Source: Bacteroidota bacterium
GTDB lineage: Bacteria > Bacteroidota > Bacteroidia > Cytophagales > Cytophagaceae
Length of the DNA: 64,000 nt
Assembly: GCA_023428135.1 (NCBI GenBank)
Contig: JAEYZG010000045.1
Coordinates: 124,001-188,000 of the forward strand
Direction: 5' to 3'
Under the pieces are notes generated by a model, which was not told where the DNA came from, searched no databases, and saw nothing but the letters and a program-made list of their open reading frames with translations. The position numbers and the translations under genes are program-made. Shown in pieces: positions 37,143 through 46,934 of the stretch; the first letter of the stretch is position 1, and every line of letters begins with the position of its first letter.

Positions 37143-38045
37143 TTAACCTTTCACAGAGCTAAACCTTGAAAATACACCTAAAGGTAATTTCTTTTTAAAT
37201 CTATCCTGAAGGAATAACTCTCCTATTTCCAGATTTTTTCTATCGCCAAAAAGTTGTTTGGTAAATGTCTCCAGGATAAGCGCTGAAAACCCTATTGAAT
37301 AAAGATTGATGATAAAGAAATAATTTTCATTATCCAGCAGCTCTGCGCAGTATTTTAACATTTGATTCAGGTGTTCCTCTATGATCCACTTCTCTCCTGT
37401 AGGGCCTCTTCCATAGGCTGGCGGATCAAGAATAATTCCCTGATATTTATTTCCCCTCTTCACCTCTCTTTGTACAAACTTCATAGCATCCTCTACCACC
37501 CAACGGATATCGGTCAGTTGAGATGCTTCCATATTTTCTCTTGACCAGGTAATGACCTGCTTTACCGAATCAACATGTGTTACATCTGCTCCGGCTGCTT
37601 TCGCTGCAATTGAAGCTCCGCCTGTATAAGCAAAAAGATTCAGCACCTTTGGTTTTCCTGACATGGCTTTAACAGTATCATAAATATAGTCCCAATTGGA
37701 AGCCTGTTCTGGAAAAATTCCCACATGCTTAAAGCTTGAAAGACCAAGCCTGAAATTCAACTCCATTCCTTTGTAGGAATATGGCATTAACCACTGCTCT
37801 TTCATTCCTTTCTTCAGCACCCACTCTCCTCTTTCGCTGTCAAAGTTTTTATTACCTTCTTCTTTTTTCTTAACGAAAGCAGCGTTGTTCATTTTACTCC
37901 ATTCATCTTCTCTCATAGAAGGATCCCAGACTGCCTGAGGCTCTGGTCTGGAAAGAATGAATTCACCGAACTTCTCCAGTTTTTTATAATTTCCCGAATC
38001 TATCAGTTCATAGCTTTTCCAATTTTCAGGAGTAAGTAATTTCAT
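37143..38045 (-). CDS. Class I SAM-dependent methyltransferase (RlmI/COG1092-like)
   Basis: This 300-residue protein has the SAM-binding loop VLNLFAYTGGASIAAKAAGA (about residues 184-203), the acidic VTHVDSVKQVITWSRENM segment and the catalytic DPPAYGRG motif. These are typical of the RlmI group that methylates 23S rRNA cytosines. It lacks the N-terminal PUA domain of E. coli RlmI, so it belongs to the shorter Bacteroidota form and the exact RNA target is uncertain. The first about 110 residues hold EQWLMPYSYKGMELNFRLGL, also seen in this group. It appears to be a single-gene unit. Confidence 0.82.
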   Translation of the reverse strand: MKLLTPENWKSYELIDSGNYKKLEKFGEFILSRPEPQAVWDPSMREDEWSKMNNAAFVKKKEEGNKNFDSERGEWVLKKGMKEQWLMPYSYKGMELNFRLGLSSFKHVGIFPEQASNWDYIYDTVKAMSGKPKVLNLFAYTGGASIAAKAAGADVTHVDSVKQVITWSRENMEASQLTDIRWVVEDAMKFVQREVKRGNKYQGIILDPPAYGRGPTGEKWIIEEHLNQMLKYCAELLDNENYFFIINLYSIGFSALILETFTKQLFGDRKNLEIGELFLQDRFKKKLPLGVFSRFSSVKG

Positions 38046-38152
38046 TATGTTAAAGGAGGTTAAAGGAATTATATGAAAATCTCTATTCTATTAAAAACAT
38101 AAAGTGTAAGCACCTTTCGATACCTACACTTTTAATAAATATAATTTTTAAA

Positions 38153-39907
38153 CTAAGCTTCAATCCAGGATTTCACTTCATCAATTGTTGGAGCTTTGAT
38201 TTCAAGCTTCATCTTTTTTCTCATTCCGCAAAGGTCGTTAAACAGCTTGTTGGCGTTTGCGGACTTCAACTGTTCGATGTTGTTAATTCCGGCTTTCTGC
38301 ATCAATGGAATCCATTCTTTCTGAATTCCTCTGGCAAGGTACTCAGCATCTGGAGTCTGCTGTATCTGCTTCTCAGGTTTCATCTGAGGGAAGAAGATAA
38401 CATCCTGAATAGAATTTGAATTGGTCATGATCATTGCAAGACGATCTATACCAATACCCAGACCAGCAGTTGGTGGCATACCATATTCAAGAGATCTTAA
38501 GAAGTCCTCATCAAGAACCATAGCCTCTGTATCTCCTCTTTTCCCTAACTCCAACTGCTCTTCAAATCTGGCTCTCTGATCCACAGGATCATTTAATTCC
38601 GAGAATGAGTTGCATATTTCTTTACCATTACAAATAGCTTCGAAACGTTCTACCAAGCCTTCTTTCGTTCTGTGTCTTTTGGCAAGGGGAGACATTTCTA
38701 CTGGATAATCAGTGATAAATGTAGGCTGGATAAGATTAGGCTCGCATTTAGCTCCGAATATCTCATCTATCAGCTTTCCTTTACCCATTGTATCATCCAC
38801 GTTTATATCAAGACTCTTAGCTACATTTCTAAGCTCTGTCTCATCCATGTCATCAATGGTGATTCCGGTGAAATGCTTAATTGCCTCAAACATCGTGAAT
38901 CTCTTCCATGGTCTCTGGAAGCTGATCACATTGTTACCTACCTGTACTTCAGTGGTACCATGAAGTTTTAAAGCGATTTTTTCAACCATTTCCTCCACAA
39001 GCTCTGCCATCCAGTTATAGTCTTTGTAGGCAACATACAATTCTATCTGGGTAAACTCAGGATTGTGAAAACGGGACATCCCTTCGTTTCTGAAATCTTT
39101 TGAAAACTCATAAACACCATCGAATCCGCCAACGATAAGCCTTTTCAGGTATAGCTCGTTTGCGATTCTGAGGTAAAGAGTCATATCGAGAGTATTATGA
39201 TGTGTCTTAAACGGCCTAGCTGCAGCACCTCCATAAAGAGGTTGCAGAATCGGAGTTTCTACTTCAAGATAACCTTTGTTGTTAAGATAATCTCTCATAG
39301 TATTTACAAGAGCTGTTCTCTTAATAAAAGTATCCTTAACATCCGGATTTACAATAAGATCCACATACCTCTGACGGTATCTCTGCTCAGGATCTGAAAA
39401 TGCATCAAATATTTTCTTGTTACCTTCTTCATCTTCTGCTTCCTTCACGATTGGCAGCGGTTTCAAGGCTTTTGTAAGCAATGTAAGGCTTGTAACGTGA
39501 ATTGAAATTTCTCCGGTCTGAGTGGTAAATACATATCCTGTAACCCCGATGAAATCTCCTATTCCCAGAAGCTTTTTGAAGAATGTATTATAATAAGTTT
39601 TATCCTCTTCAGGACAAAGATCATCTCTTCTTACATATAGCTGAATTCTACCGGAACTATCCTGAAGCTCCACAAAAGACGCGTTTCCCATGATCCTTCT
39701 GCTCATGATCCTTCCTGCAATGGAAACATTTTTATAATCCGTCTTTCGCTGCTCGTAATGCTGATGGATGTCTTTTGCTGATACATTTACATGAAAAGTC
39801 TCTGATGGATAAGGATTTATCCCCATTTTCATCAAAGTTTCCCTTTCTTCTCTTCTAATTAGTTCCTGTTCACTTAATTGCATAATATTATTCCAATGAG
39901 AGGACAA
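38153..39907 (-). CDS. lysS: Lysyl-tRNA synthetase, class II
   Basis: At 584 residues this is full length for the bacterial enzyme with a C-terminal extension. An OB-fold anticodon-binding domain (about 55-160, VSIAGRIMSRRIMGNASFVE) is followed by the class II catalytic core: motif 2 is FRNEGMSRFHNPEFTQIELY and motif 3 GLGIGIDRLAMIMTN. The last about 70 residues (GIQKEWIPLMQKAGINNIEQ onward) are the extra C-terminal segment found in Bacteroidota. It charges tRNA-Lys with lysine. Family starts resemble MQLSEQELIRREE, so ATG 39883 (eight codons in) may be the true start. Confidence 0.96.
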   Translation of the reverse strand: MSSHWNNIMQLSEQELIRREERETLMKMGINPYPSETFHVNVSAKDIHQHYEQRKTDYKNVSIAGRIMSRRIMGNASFVELQDSSGRIQLYVRRDDLCPEEDKTYYNTFFKKLLGIGDFIGVTGYVFTTQTGEISIHVTSLTLLTKALKPLPIVKEAEDEEGNKKIFDAFSDPEQRYRQRYVDLIVNPDVKDTFIKRTALVNTMRDYLNNKGYLEVETPILQPLYGGAAARPFKTHHNTLDMTLYLRIANELYLKRLIVGGFDGVYEFSKDFRNEGMSRFHNPEFTQIELYVAYKDYNWMAELVEEMVEKIALKLHGTTEVQVGNNVISFQRPWKRFTMFEAIKHFTGITIDDMDETELRNVAKSLDINVDDTMGKGKLIDEIFGAKCEPNLIQPTFITDYPVEMSPLAKRHRTKEGLVERFEAICNGKEICNSFSELNDPVDQRARFEEQLELGKRGDTEAMVLDEDFLRSLEYGMPPTAGLGIGIDRLAMIMTNSNSIQDVIFFPQMKPEKQIQQTPDAEYLARGIQKEWIPLMQKAGINNIEQLKSANANKLFNDLCGMRKKMKLEIKAPTIDEVKSWIEA

Positions 39908-40192
39908 ATCTATAAAGATTCCGTCAATTTCCTGACAGGTTTTAGATTGAAATCTTACAGAATAATATTAAAAAGGTGATTTTTAAGTATTAGTTCGCAT
40001 ATGGAAGATTATTTTTCCATTAAAAAACGTATTGAACAACCTTTGATTCTGCTTACTTCTTTATTGATTCAAATTAAACATATCAAATTCAAAAAACTGA
40101 ACTACAAACATTTACAATTACACCTAAAATTTCAAAACCAATACGAATCCTCAATTGCCTTGAATTTAGAATGAAAAAGAACATAATAAAAC

Positions 40193-41530
40193 TCAAAAGA
40201 AAAACAGAGAACTGATTGAAAAATCTGTTCCCTTTCCCCATTTAGAAACCAAAGGAAATAAGTTTGAAGTTGCAGCACCTATGGTAAAACATCTGTATTT
40301 TATGGAAGCCATGCATCCTAATCCGATCCTTGCGTTTCCGCCTGCAAAAAAGCCAGGACCTATTTCAAAAAAATCTTTCCAGTTGTAAGTATACCCCAGG
40401 GACAACTGATTTGAAAATTCCTTAATCCTGAATTCATCCAAATTACCTGAGAAAGAAATATAAGCCCTGTGTTTGCTATATTGCACAAGCGTTCGGTTAA
40501 ACAAAATTTTATCATCCTCCTTACTTTTCCAGGAAAAGAGAATATTCAATCTTTTATTCAAATAATGTTTATAACGATCCTTAGTTCTATTTACTGTCAA
40601 ATCATTAAATACGGTATCGTCTTTAATCCCTTTGAAACCTTCATCAGGATTGAACCCATCAAAATGAATTGACGAACTATGCTTAAGGTGTTCAAGAGAT
40701 TTGTTGAATTTTATACCTCCAATATCGACCACAGAAAGAGATGCCGAATAATCTTTCAAACTAAAAGAAACTCCCGCATCAAAAGCCATACCCGTACCGT
40801 TAGTATTAAATGGATTCAAAGAACTGTTCAGAATGTTTGAAGTATAGAGGTCAAAACCCGAATTAACATCAATATACTTTGCGCTTTTATCCATATAAAA
40901 ATCAACCGAAGCATCTTTGGTTAAAACAGATGCCATTCCACAAAGAAATTTCACCCTTCCTCCTGCTGAAATCGAAAAGTTTTTTCTTTTAAAAATTTTC
41001 CTCGCTCCCCCAATAAAAAATTCTCTGTAATAAATACCATTGAGCTTAATATTACTAATTTTTCGGTTTTGACCAGCAAAAGTTTGATCTGTTTTAAGAA
41101 CAAGCTTCATAAGGTCTCCGGGAAATACTACTTCAGCATCTGCCCGCTCTGCAATTCCAGCATTGAAAGCCCAGTTGCCACGCAGTCTGTCAGGAACATA
41201 ATATGCTAAAAAAGTAAACGCTATCGCACTCATACCGATTCTGTTTGAATACTTAAAATTTTCGGGATGATCAAGAATATCGTTTTGAACATTCTTATTA
41301 CCATTCAATGCAGAAACTAGTTTTTTGTGCTTTATAAAATCATTACCAATTCCTGCATAACCATTTAGTGGAAAATAAATTTCAAATTGGGCTCCGTTTT
41401 CATTTAGAAATGCCGGATGATAAAAGGACGTCAAACCTGAGAATTTATAAGATGCGATAGCGGGAATGATCGTCTGCGCAAGCGATGCCAAAGGAAGACC
41501 AATAAGCAAACAGCAGACTTTAAATTTCAT
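40193..41530 (-). CDS. Predicted outer-membrane beta-barrel protein (DUF5723-like)
   Basis: This 445-residue protein has a signal peptide (MKFKVCCLLIGLPLASLAQ). The remainder shows alternating beta-strands with many aromatic and Gly residues, such as GGRVKFLCGMASVL, MAFDAGVSFSLKDYSASLSV and FFEIGPGFFAGGNARIGLGC, and ends in FSISSLFFF with a terminal aromatic. This is typical of Bacteroidota barrel proteins related to the DUF5723 group. No enzymatic motif or T9SS domain is seen, and the function is unknown. It is flanked by non-coding DNA on both sides and is probably transcribed alone. Confidence 0.75.
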   Translation of the reverse strand: MKFKVCCLLIGLPLASLAQTIIPAIASYKFSGLTSFYHPAFLNENGAQFEIYFPLNGYAGIGNDFIKHKKLVSALNGNKNVQNDILDHPENFKYSNRIGMSAIAFTFLAYYVPDRLRGNWAFNAGIAERADAEVVFPGDLMKLVLKTDQTFAGQNRKISNIKLNGIYYREFFIGGARKIFKRKNFSISAGGRVKFLCGMASVLTKDASVDFYMDKSAKYIDVNSGFDLYTSNILNSSLNPFNTNGTGMAFDAGVSFSLKDYSASLSVVDIGGIKFNKSLEHLKHSSSIHFDGFNPDEGFKGIKDDTVFNDLTVNRTKDRYKHYLNKRLNILFSWKSKEDDKILFNRTLVQYSKHRAYISFSGNLDEFRIKEFSNQLSLGYTYNWKDFFEIGPGFFAGGNARIGLGCMASIKYRCFTIGAATSNLFPLVSKWGKGTDFSISSLFFF

Positions 41531-41868
41531 ATCCTAAATGGAAGTTTGAATGACTGTTTCAATTTCAAATATGCTTTATAATATACCTCCAAAATCAAAT
41601 CATTTTTAGGGTCATAAACATGAAGGTATTGAATATGATAAAAAATCCATTACATCAACCTTCCCTAAAGAAATCATCAAGAAATTAATCATATTTATGA
41701 AAGATTAAGATCAGAGACTAATTAAAAACTTATAATGATGCTCGGTGTTTACAAAAATATATTGGCCTCTTCATCCCTAGCACTTTCATGAAGAGAAGGA
41801 GAACAATTGCGAATAAGTTTCCTTAACAAATTGACAGGATGTCCAACTTTAAAAATTAAAATAAAAAA
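41531..41868. other. Intergenic region between barrel protein and GT2 genes
   Basis: About 340 bp, AT-rich, upstream of the minus-strand barrel gene. It should contain its promoter. No gene, repeat or clear operator was seen. Confidence 0.5.
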
Positions 41869-41895
41869 GCAGCCTTTACCGCGATCAAAGGCTGC
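41861..41895 (-). terminator. Terminator of the GT2/acyltransferase/beta-helix gene run
   Basis: Stem GCAGCCTTT/AAAGGCTGC (41869-41877, 41887-41895) is followed on the minus strand by a T-rich tract. It lies 28 bp after the GT2 stop. Confidence 0.9.
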
Positions 41896-41922
41896 CATTA
41901 GAGTTTTAAACATTTATATAAA

Positions 41923-43116
41923 TCAGGAGATCACAGCGCCTCTCTTAGATCTTTCCCAAGCGGCTGACTGGCTCCCTTTCACATACCTTATAAATCCTGC
42001 GAATACCGCATAATTCATTATAAAGAAATAATATGGTACAAACAACAATTTTACTCTCAACTCTCTATTCGCAAGGTACCAGCCGATCATTGCAGAAATA
42101 TAAAAAAGTACCTGCGCTGAAAATATTACCTGATATACATAATGCTCGAAAAACAATAGACCATTTGCCGGAAGCATCAGAAGCAGTAATACAGGTGTAA
42201 TACTCCATCTCAAAACTCTGTGGGATATAAATTGAAATGCCAACCAGAAATTCTTAAATGGATTCATTGCTGAAATCAGTCTGCTCATGGACTGCCATCC
42301 ACCCGCACAAATCCTTACTTTTCTCTTAAGCTCTTCCCTGACTGATGCAGATGCCGTTTCCAAAGCATAGGCATTAGGCTCGTAAACAACCCTATAGCCC
42401 TTTTCAGCTATTCTCATGGAAAGCATAAAATCATCCAGTATAGTATCAGTTTCCAGGTCAGTAAATAATTCCTTTCTGAAAGAGAACAATTCACCTGCCG
42501 CTCCAACAATAGTAGACATTTCCGAATCCATGCGCTTAAGAAAAGATTCATATTTCCAGTAAACTCCTTCTCCTGCACTGGAAGCAGTTGTTACCTCCTT
42601 TGACATTATTCTTTTTTCTCCACTCACTGCACCGGTAAGGGGATCTGCATAATGCTTAACAATTTCTTTAATTGTCTCCTTAGGCAAAATAGTATTTGCA
42701 TCAGAAAATACTACAATAGGAGAAGTAACATGCTTCATAGCTCTGTTTTCAGCAGCAGACTTACCATCTCTTTGATCTTCGTGTAGAAGAAGTATATCTT
42801 CATATTGCTTTACTATTTCCGGAGTGCCGTCATTAGATCCATCACTTATAAAAATTATCTTCAGTTTATCTTTAGGATAATCCAGTTCAATAGAATTTTT
42901 TATTTTGGATTCTATTACTTCTGCTTCGTTATAACATGGCACTACAAAACTCACCTCCGGTTGATAATCTGTATCACTTGTTTTTCTTCTACCTTTAACT
43001 AACCTCTTAACCTTAACAGAGAAAAACATAACAATACCATATCCCATATAGGTATAGAATACTACAAACAAGCCTGTCCAGAAAATTATCTTTGAATAAA
43101 GAATCATCCCATCCAT
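41923..43116 (-). CDS. Membrane-bound family 2 glycosyltransferase
   Basis: This 397-residue protein has an N-terminal hydrophobic segment (about 9-32), a GT2 domain (about 53-280) and two to four hydrophobic segments at the C-terminus. The nucleotide-sugar motifs are VVPCYNEAEVIESKI, ISDGSNDGT and FSDANTI (the DxD equivalent); the acceptor-side Asp is in TILDDFMLSM, and RKVRICAGGW stands in the place of the QxxRW motif of processive enzymes. It therefore resembles polysaccharide synthases but without a clear QxxRW. It lies 18 bp after the acyltransferase gene, so the two probably modify or extend the same surface glycan. Met4 is an alternative start. Confidence 0.85.
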   Translation of the reverse strand: MDGMILYSKIIFWTGLFVVFYTYMGYGIVMFFSVKVKRLVKGRRKTSDTDYQPEVSFVVPCYNEAEVIESKIKNSIELDYPKDKLKIIFISDGSNDGTPEIVKQYEDILLLHEDQRDGKSAAENRAMKHVTSPIVVFSDANTILPKETIKEIVKHYADPLTGAVSGEKRIMSKEVTTASSAGEGVYWKYESFLKRMDSEMSTIVGAAGELFSFRKELFTDLETDTILDDFMLSMRIAEKGYRVVYEPNAYALETASASVREELKRKVRICAGGWQSMSRLISAMNPFKNFWLAFQFISHRVLRWSITPVLLLLMLPANGLLFFEHYVYQVIFSAQVLFYISAMIGWYLANRELRVKLLFVPYYFFIMNYAVFAGFIRYVKGSQSAAWERSKRGAVIS

Positions 43117-43133
43117 AAATCAAAATTATTTAT

Positions 43134-43790
43134 TTAACTAACTCCGTTTTGCTTCACGAGTTCCTTAACCCTTTCCCATTTCTGTGTACCAAAATCATAT
43201 TGTTTAATAATTTTAGCAGGATTGCCTCCAACGACAGAATATGGAGGCACATCTTTAGTAACCACACTGCCCCCGGCGACAACAGAGTGTTTGCCTATTT
43301 TAATACCTGCGGTAATAACGGAATTTGCACCAATCCATACTTCATCCTCTATTATAATATCTGCAACAGTACATTTCTGCAAACAAATAGGTGTAGATAT
43401 ATCTTCATACCCGTGATTTAATCCAGATACAACAATATTCTGTGCGAGAATAACATAATTCCCAATACTCACTGGTCCAATGATAACATTTGACATCCCA
43501 ACCCTTACATGGTCACCTATCACAACAGGTCCCATTCCATTGTTGACTGTAGAAAAGTCTTCTATGGTAGAATTTTTCCCCATGACAAACGGACTAAAAG
43601 GAACTACATCCATTCTTGTTATGGGACGAATAATGCTACCTGATCCTTTTTTATGCACCAAAGGATTAATCAGCCATTTTACCCAAGCCCTTGGCCTTGC
43701 CTGATTTTTAGGAATAAGTAATCTATGGATTATCTTCTTAAGTACAGGATCAGATTTTATTCTTTTTATAAATGTGTCAATTGTTTTCAT
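43134..43790 (-). CDS. Hexapeptide-repeat acyltransferase (LbH fold)
   Basis: This protein has 218 residues from ATG 43790 (MKTIDTFIKR); the frame also allows a start five codons upstream at 43805. From about residue 65 it has many hexapeptide turns of the left-handed beta-helix type, for example VVIGDHVRVGMSNVIIGPVS and WIGANSVITAGIKIGKHSVV, ending in the acetyltransferase-like DVPPYSVVGGNPAKIIK. The likely catalytic His is in LNHGYED. It would O-acetylate a sugar, in the cytoplasm. It lies between the first beta-helix gene and the GT2 gene with short gaps, suggesting one operon. Confidence 0.88.
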   Translation of the reverse strand: MKTIDTFIKRIKSDPVLKKIIHRLLIPKNQARPRAWVKWLINPLVHKKGSGSIIRPITRMDVVPFSPFVMGKNSTIEDFSTVNNGMGPVVIGDHVRVGMSNVIIGPVSIGNYVILAQNIVVSGLNHGYEDISTPICLQKCTVADIIIEDEVWIGANSVITAGIKIGKHSVVAGGSVVTKDVPPYSVVGGNPAKIIKQYDFGTQKWERVKELVKQNGVS

Positions 43791-43817
43791 ATTTAAAATT
43801 AACATTAAAATTATTAC

Positions 43818-45422
43818 TTACTTCTGCACTACCACTTTTTTAGCTTTAAACTTTTTACCTCTTTGCAAACGACAGAAGTAAACTCCCGAACTGAGATCCG
43901 TATCACTTAATGAATAATTATAAGACATAGAATACATTTTCTTAGCAGGTATAATTTCCTTAACCAACACGCCCCTTGCATCATAAAGTCCAAGACTAAC
44001 TTCGGTATCTTCTTTAAGGAAAAAAACTATCTTTGCTTCTCCTGCAAAGGGTGATGGGTAAACTAAAAAATCATCGAACTCCTTGACATACGGCGATTCT
44101 ATTGCGCCTATATCTATACCATTCCCCCTAGGTCTTTTATTACCCACATAATCATCAGGAACTGGCAGGCCTGGAACTTCTATTCCATTATCAATCATGG
44201 GAGATTTATCAGATAGCATGAAACCATCCAGATAAAGCCCTTCTGTATGCTCAGCACTTATATTGGCTACCTCCCTCCATGAATCAGGATTTGCGACACT
44301 GAAAAAATTATCTCCTCTTGCTGTTACAAGAATATTATTGATAAATTCATTTCCTGAACTATTGAAATTATTATTCAGGACAACCCCTGAAGAGGCTTCC
44401 GAAAGAATTGTATTATTAATGATATGATAACCTTTACCTGGAGCTACCATGCTGTCTTCCAACAAAATTGCCATATCTCCGTTTTTAGCTATCCCTGTAA
44501 AGACATTGTTATATACAAAATTAGCTCCGGCTCCATTGAGCCACAAACCAGGGCCACTGCCATCAGCTATCATATTGTTATACAACTCTCCTGTAGTACC
44601 TGTACTGAGATGTACTCCCGCAGATTGATATTTATCATTGTTCCTTCCGTAATTTTCAATCTTGTTTGAATAAATCTTAACATCGCTTGTTGCACATCCT
44701 ACTTGTAGACCTTCTCTGCCTATGTTTTCGAGAAGATTATTATAAACCCTCACTCCTACAAGATCATGCGGCAAAACCCTTATAGATATCCCATTACAAT
44801 CTTTAAAGACACCCCGGTAATGAGGAAAACCGAGATAAACACCTTCTCCTTTAGTATTATGAATATAATTATCGTGAATGAAAGTATTTTTCTGAACGAA
44901 ATTACCTCTGTTAGGAATACCGCTGCAATCAGGATCTGTCTTTGCCAGTATACCGGCGAAGCCGGTATTGGCGATTTCAATATGATCAATTTCCATATCG
45001 CTTGACATCATTCCTATAGAAACACCTGGAATCTGATCACCAGTTTGCATCACAGCAAAACCATAAGTCAATTTAGGTTCACCTGTACCTGTAAGTCTGA
45101 AATGGGAACAGTTATTAATCCTTATGCCATAATACCAGTCATTATTTTTGACAGTTACCTTTCCTCCACAATTAATAATTATTACCGGATTTTCCGCAGT
45201 CCCATTTATATTGGCGAAACCTAAATATTTTTTTACAGATGATTTGATACAGACTGTAGATCCGGGAGTAATTTTTAATGCGTTCCCATCTACATAAAGA
45301 ATATTTTCTTCAATTGTAACGTCGCAGTTACATCCGGATGCACCGTAGCAAAGGCCTGAACAGGCAAACAAAAAAAATACTGCGTTAAATAAATATGATA
45401 AAGTGCGGTTGAGCTTTTCCAT
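43818..45422 (-). CDS. Secreted parallel beta-helix protein with T9SS sorting domain
   Basis: This 534-residue protein has a signal peptide (about 1-28) and a right-handed beta-helix region (about 90-410) built of short Asn-rich rungs such as VRVYNNLLENIGREGLQVGC and LYNNMIADGSGPGLWLNG. From about residue 449 (FLVYPSPFAGEA) to the end lies a type A T9SS sorting domain, so the protein is exported and attached to the cell surface. It shares the N-terminal Cys-rich start and the GFAGILAKTDPDC segment with the three proteins encoded upstream. Such helices occur in polysaccharide lyases, epimerases and adhesins; no catalytic signature was fixed. It lies 13 bp before the acyltransferase start region. 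Confidence 0.85.
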   Translation of the reverse strand: MEKLNRTLSYLFNAVFFLFACSGLCYGASGCNCDVTIEENILYVDGNALKITPGSTVCIKSSVKKYLGFANINGTAENPVIIINCGGKVTVKNNDWYYGIRINNCSHFRLTGTGEPKLTYGFAVMQTGDQIPGVSIGMMSSDMEIDHIEIANTGFAGILAKTDPDCSGIPNRGNFVQKNTFIHDNYIHNTKGEGVYLGFPHYRGVFKDCNGISIRVLPHDLVGVRVYNNLLENIGREGLQVGCATSDVKIYSNKIENYGRNNDKYQSAGVHLSTGTTGELYNNMIADGSGPGLWLNGAGANFVYNNVFTGIAKNGDMAILLEDSMVAPGKGYHIINNTILSEASSGVVLNNNFNSSGNEFINNILVTARGDNFFSVANPDSWREVANISAEHTEGLYLDGFMLSDKSPMIDNGIEVPGLPVPDDYVGNKRPRGNGIDIGAIESPYVKEFDDFLVYPSPFAGEAKIVFFLKEDTEVSLGLYDARGVLVKEIIPAKKMYSMSYNYSLSDTDLSSGVYFCRLQRGKKFKAKKVVVQK

Positions 45423-45515
45423 ATTAAAAAAATCTCAACTTCACTTTATTTGTTTTTAAAACTTCCGTAAGCCTTTATAGACAAGGGATACTAATAATTT
45501 TTGAATTATAAAAAA

Positions 45516-46832
45516 TCAGAATTCCTTACAACCTGGATCGGGCGTTCTTGATTTTCTTCTTGCTTTTCCGTTTATATCTTCGTTTACAGCAAAAACATCC
45601 TGCTGTTTCCCTTTTTGAGCAATTTCAGAAACAAAGTCGTTTTGAAGCAAAGGTTTTATTAATGATTTTTTATTTGAAGTAAAGTTTCCTTCCGTTCTGG
45701 CTTCAGCTCCATCGCTAAATGAAATGTAATAATCCTTTTTCTCGCCAGGCTCTCCTGTCCTTACTATTACATTATTAAGAATATAGTTATCTGTTAATTC
45801 ATTAGACATTTTAATTCCCTGCTTTTTAGGATTTAAAATAGAATTGTTAACTAAAATTATCTTCGAAGAATCTCTTACTTCTCTATTGTCACAAAAGATC
45901 CCAAACTCACCGCAATCTGAAATAAGGTTGTTATAAATAATATTATCCCCGATTCCAAGAACGATAATACCATTACCCATTCCGTTTGACACCCGGTTGT
46001 TATACACAAGCCCCGTAGTGCCAAGCCCTACCTGAATACCATTTCTCTGAGAACCTATATTAGCGAGACCAAAACTATCAATACTGTTATTAAATATTTC
46101 AGCATTACTTACAGCACATCCCAGTTGCAAACCATCCCATTGAGTACTCGAAATTTTATTGTTAAAAATTTTAATATTCTTCAATTCATGTGGATACAGT
46201 AATGTATCCGGACATTTCTTATTTCCATTCCAACCACTGTAAAAAGAGTTACCGACATAAAGTGCTTCACCTTTTACATGATGAATGTAGTTATGATGAA
46301 TAGATACGTTTTTTTGAACAAAGGTGCCTCTATTGTAATTACCATCACATTCAGGGTCTGTTTTAGCCATAATACCCGCAAAACCGCTATTTTTTATTTC
46401 CATATGGTCTATTTCAAAATCCGAGCTCCCTTTACCGACCATGATACCACTCGCTCCTTTTTTGGTGGAGTCAATTAAAAAACCATATTCAAAGTTTTCA
46501 TCTCCCGTACCTGTAAGCTTTATGTAATGACAGTTGTCTAATTTTATTCCATAGCCTAATACCTGATTAGAAATCTCGACTCTTCCTCCACAGTTAATGA
46601 CCTTTACAGGATTGAGTGAATCACCTTCAATATTAACAAGTTGAAGGTTTTTCCTTTTTCCAGCCATAATACAAATAACGTCTCCTGGCCTTATAAGAGT
46701 TTTAAATCCGTTAAGTTGTTCAGTTTCCGGCGATAATCTAAAATCGCACTGACATGAGGGCTCCTCAAAATTAAAATTCCCAAAAAAGAATAAAAAGGAT
46801 AAGGGAAGAAACAGTCTGATTATCATCAACAA
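45516..46832 (-). CDS. Secreted parallel beta-helix protein, no sorting domain
   Basis: This 438-residue protein has a signal peptide (about 1-20). The helix region (about 80-380) contains FEIDHMEIKNSGFAGIMAKT, then HHNYIHHVKGEALYVGNSFY and NKISSTQWDGLQLGCAVSNA, all conserved with its three neighbours. It stops shortly after the helix in RRKSRTPDPGCKEF and has neither a T9SS sorting domain nor the Ig-like modules seen in its relatives. It could stay in the periplasm, or it may have lost its C-terminus. The substrate or partner is unknown. Confidence 0.8.
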   Translation of the reverse strand: MLMIIRLFLPLSFLFFFGNFNFEEPSCQCDFRLSPETEQLNGFKTLIRPGDVICIMAGKRKNLQLVNIEGDSLNPVKVINCGGRVEISNQVLGYGIKLDNCHYIKLTGTGDENFEYGFLIDSTKKGASGIMVGKGSSDFEIDHMEIKNSGFAGIMAKTDPECDGNYNRGTFVQKNVSIHHNYIHHVKGEALYVGNSFYSGWNGNKKCPDTLLYPHELKNIKIFNNKISSTQWDGLQLGCAVSNAEIFNNSIDSFGLANIGSQRNGIQVGLGTTGLVYNNRVSNGMGNGIIVLGIGDNIIYNNLISDCGEFGIFCDNREVRDSSKIILVNNSILNPKKQGIKMSNELTDNYILNNVIVRTGEPGEKKDYYISFSDGAEARTEGNFTSNKKSLIKPLLQNDFVSEIAQKGKQQDVFAVNEDINGKARRKSRTPDPGCKEF

Positions 46833-46882
46833 AATTTTTAGATAAAAAAGAATTATAAAAACATTTGTTTAAAAATATTAAT

Positions 46883-46912
46883 AAAAAAAATACCCGGCAA
46901 GGCCGGGTATTT
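46883..46912 (-). terminator. Terminator of the 46935 beta-helix gene
   Basis: Perfect 11-bp stem AAATACCCGGC/GCCGGGTATTT (46888-46898, 46902-46912) leads into eight T on the minus strand. It separates this gene from the beta-helix gene downstream. Confidence 0.92.
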
Positions 46913-46934
46913 AAGTTTAACTTTTTTTAGTTGA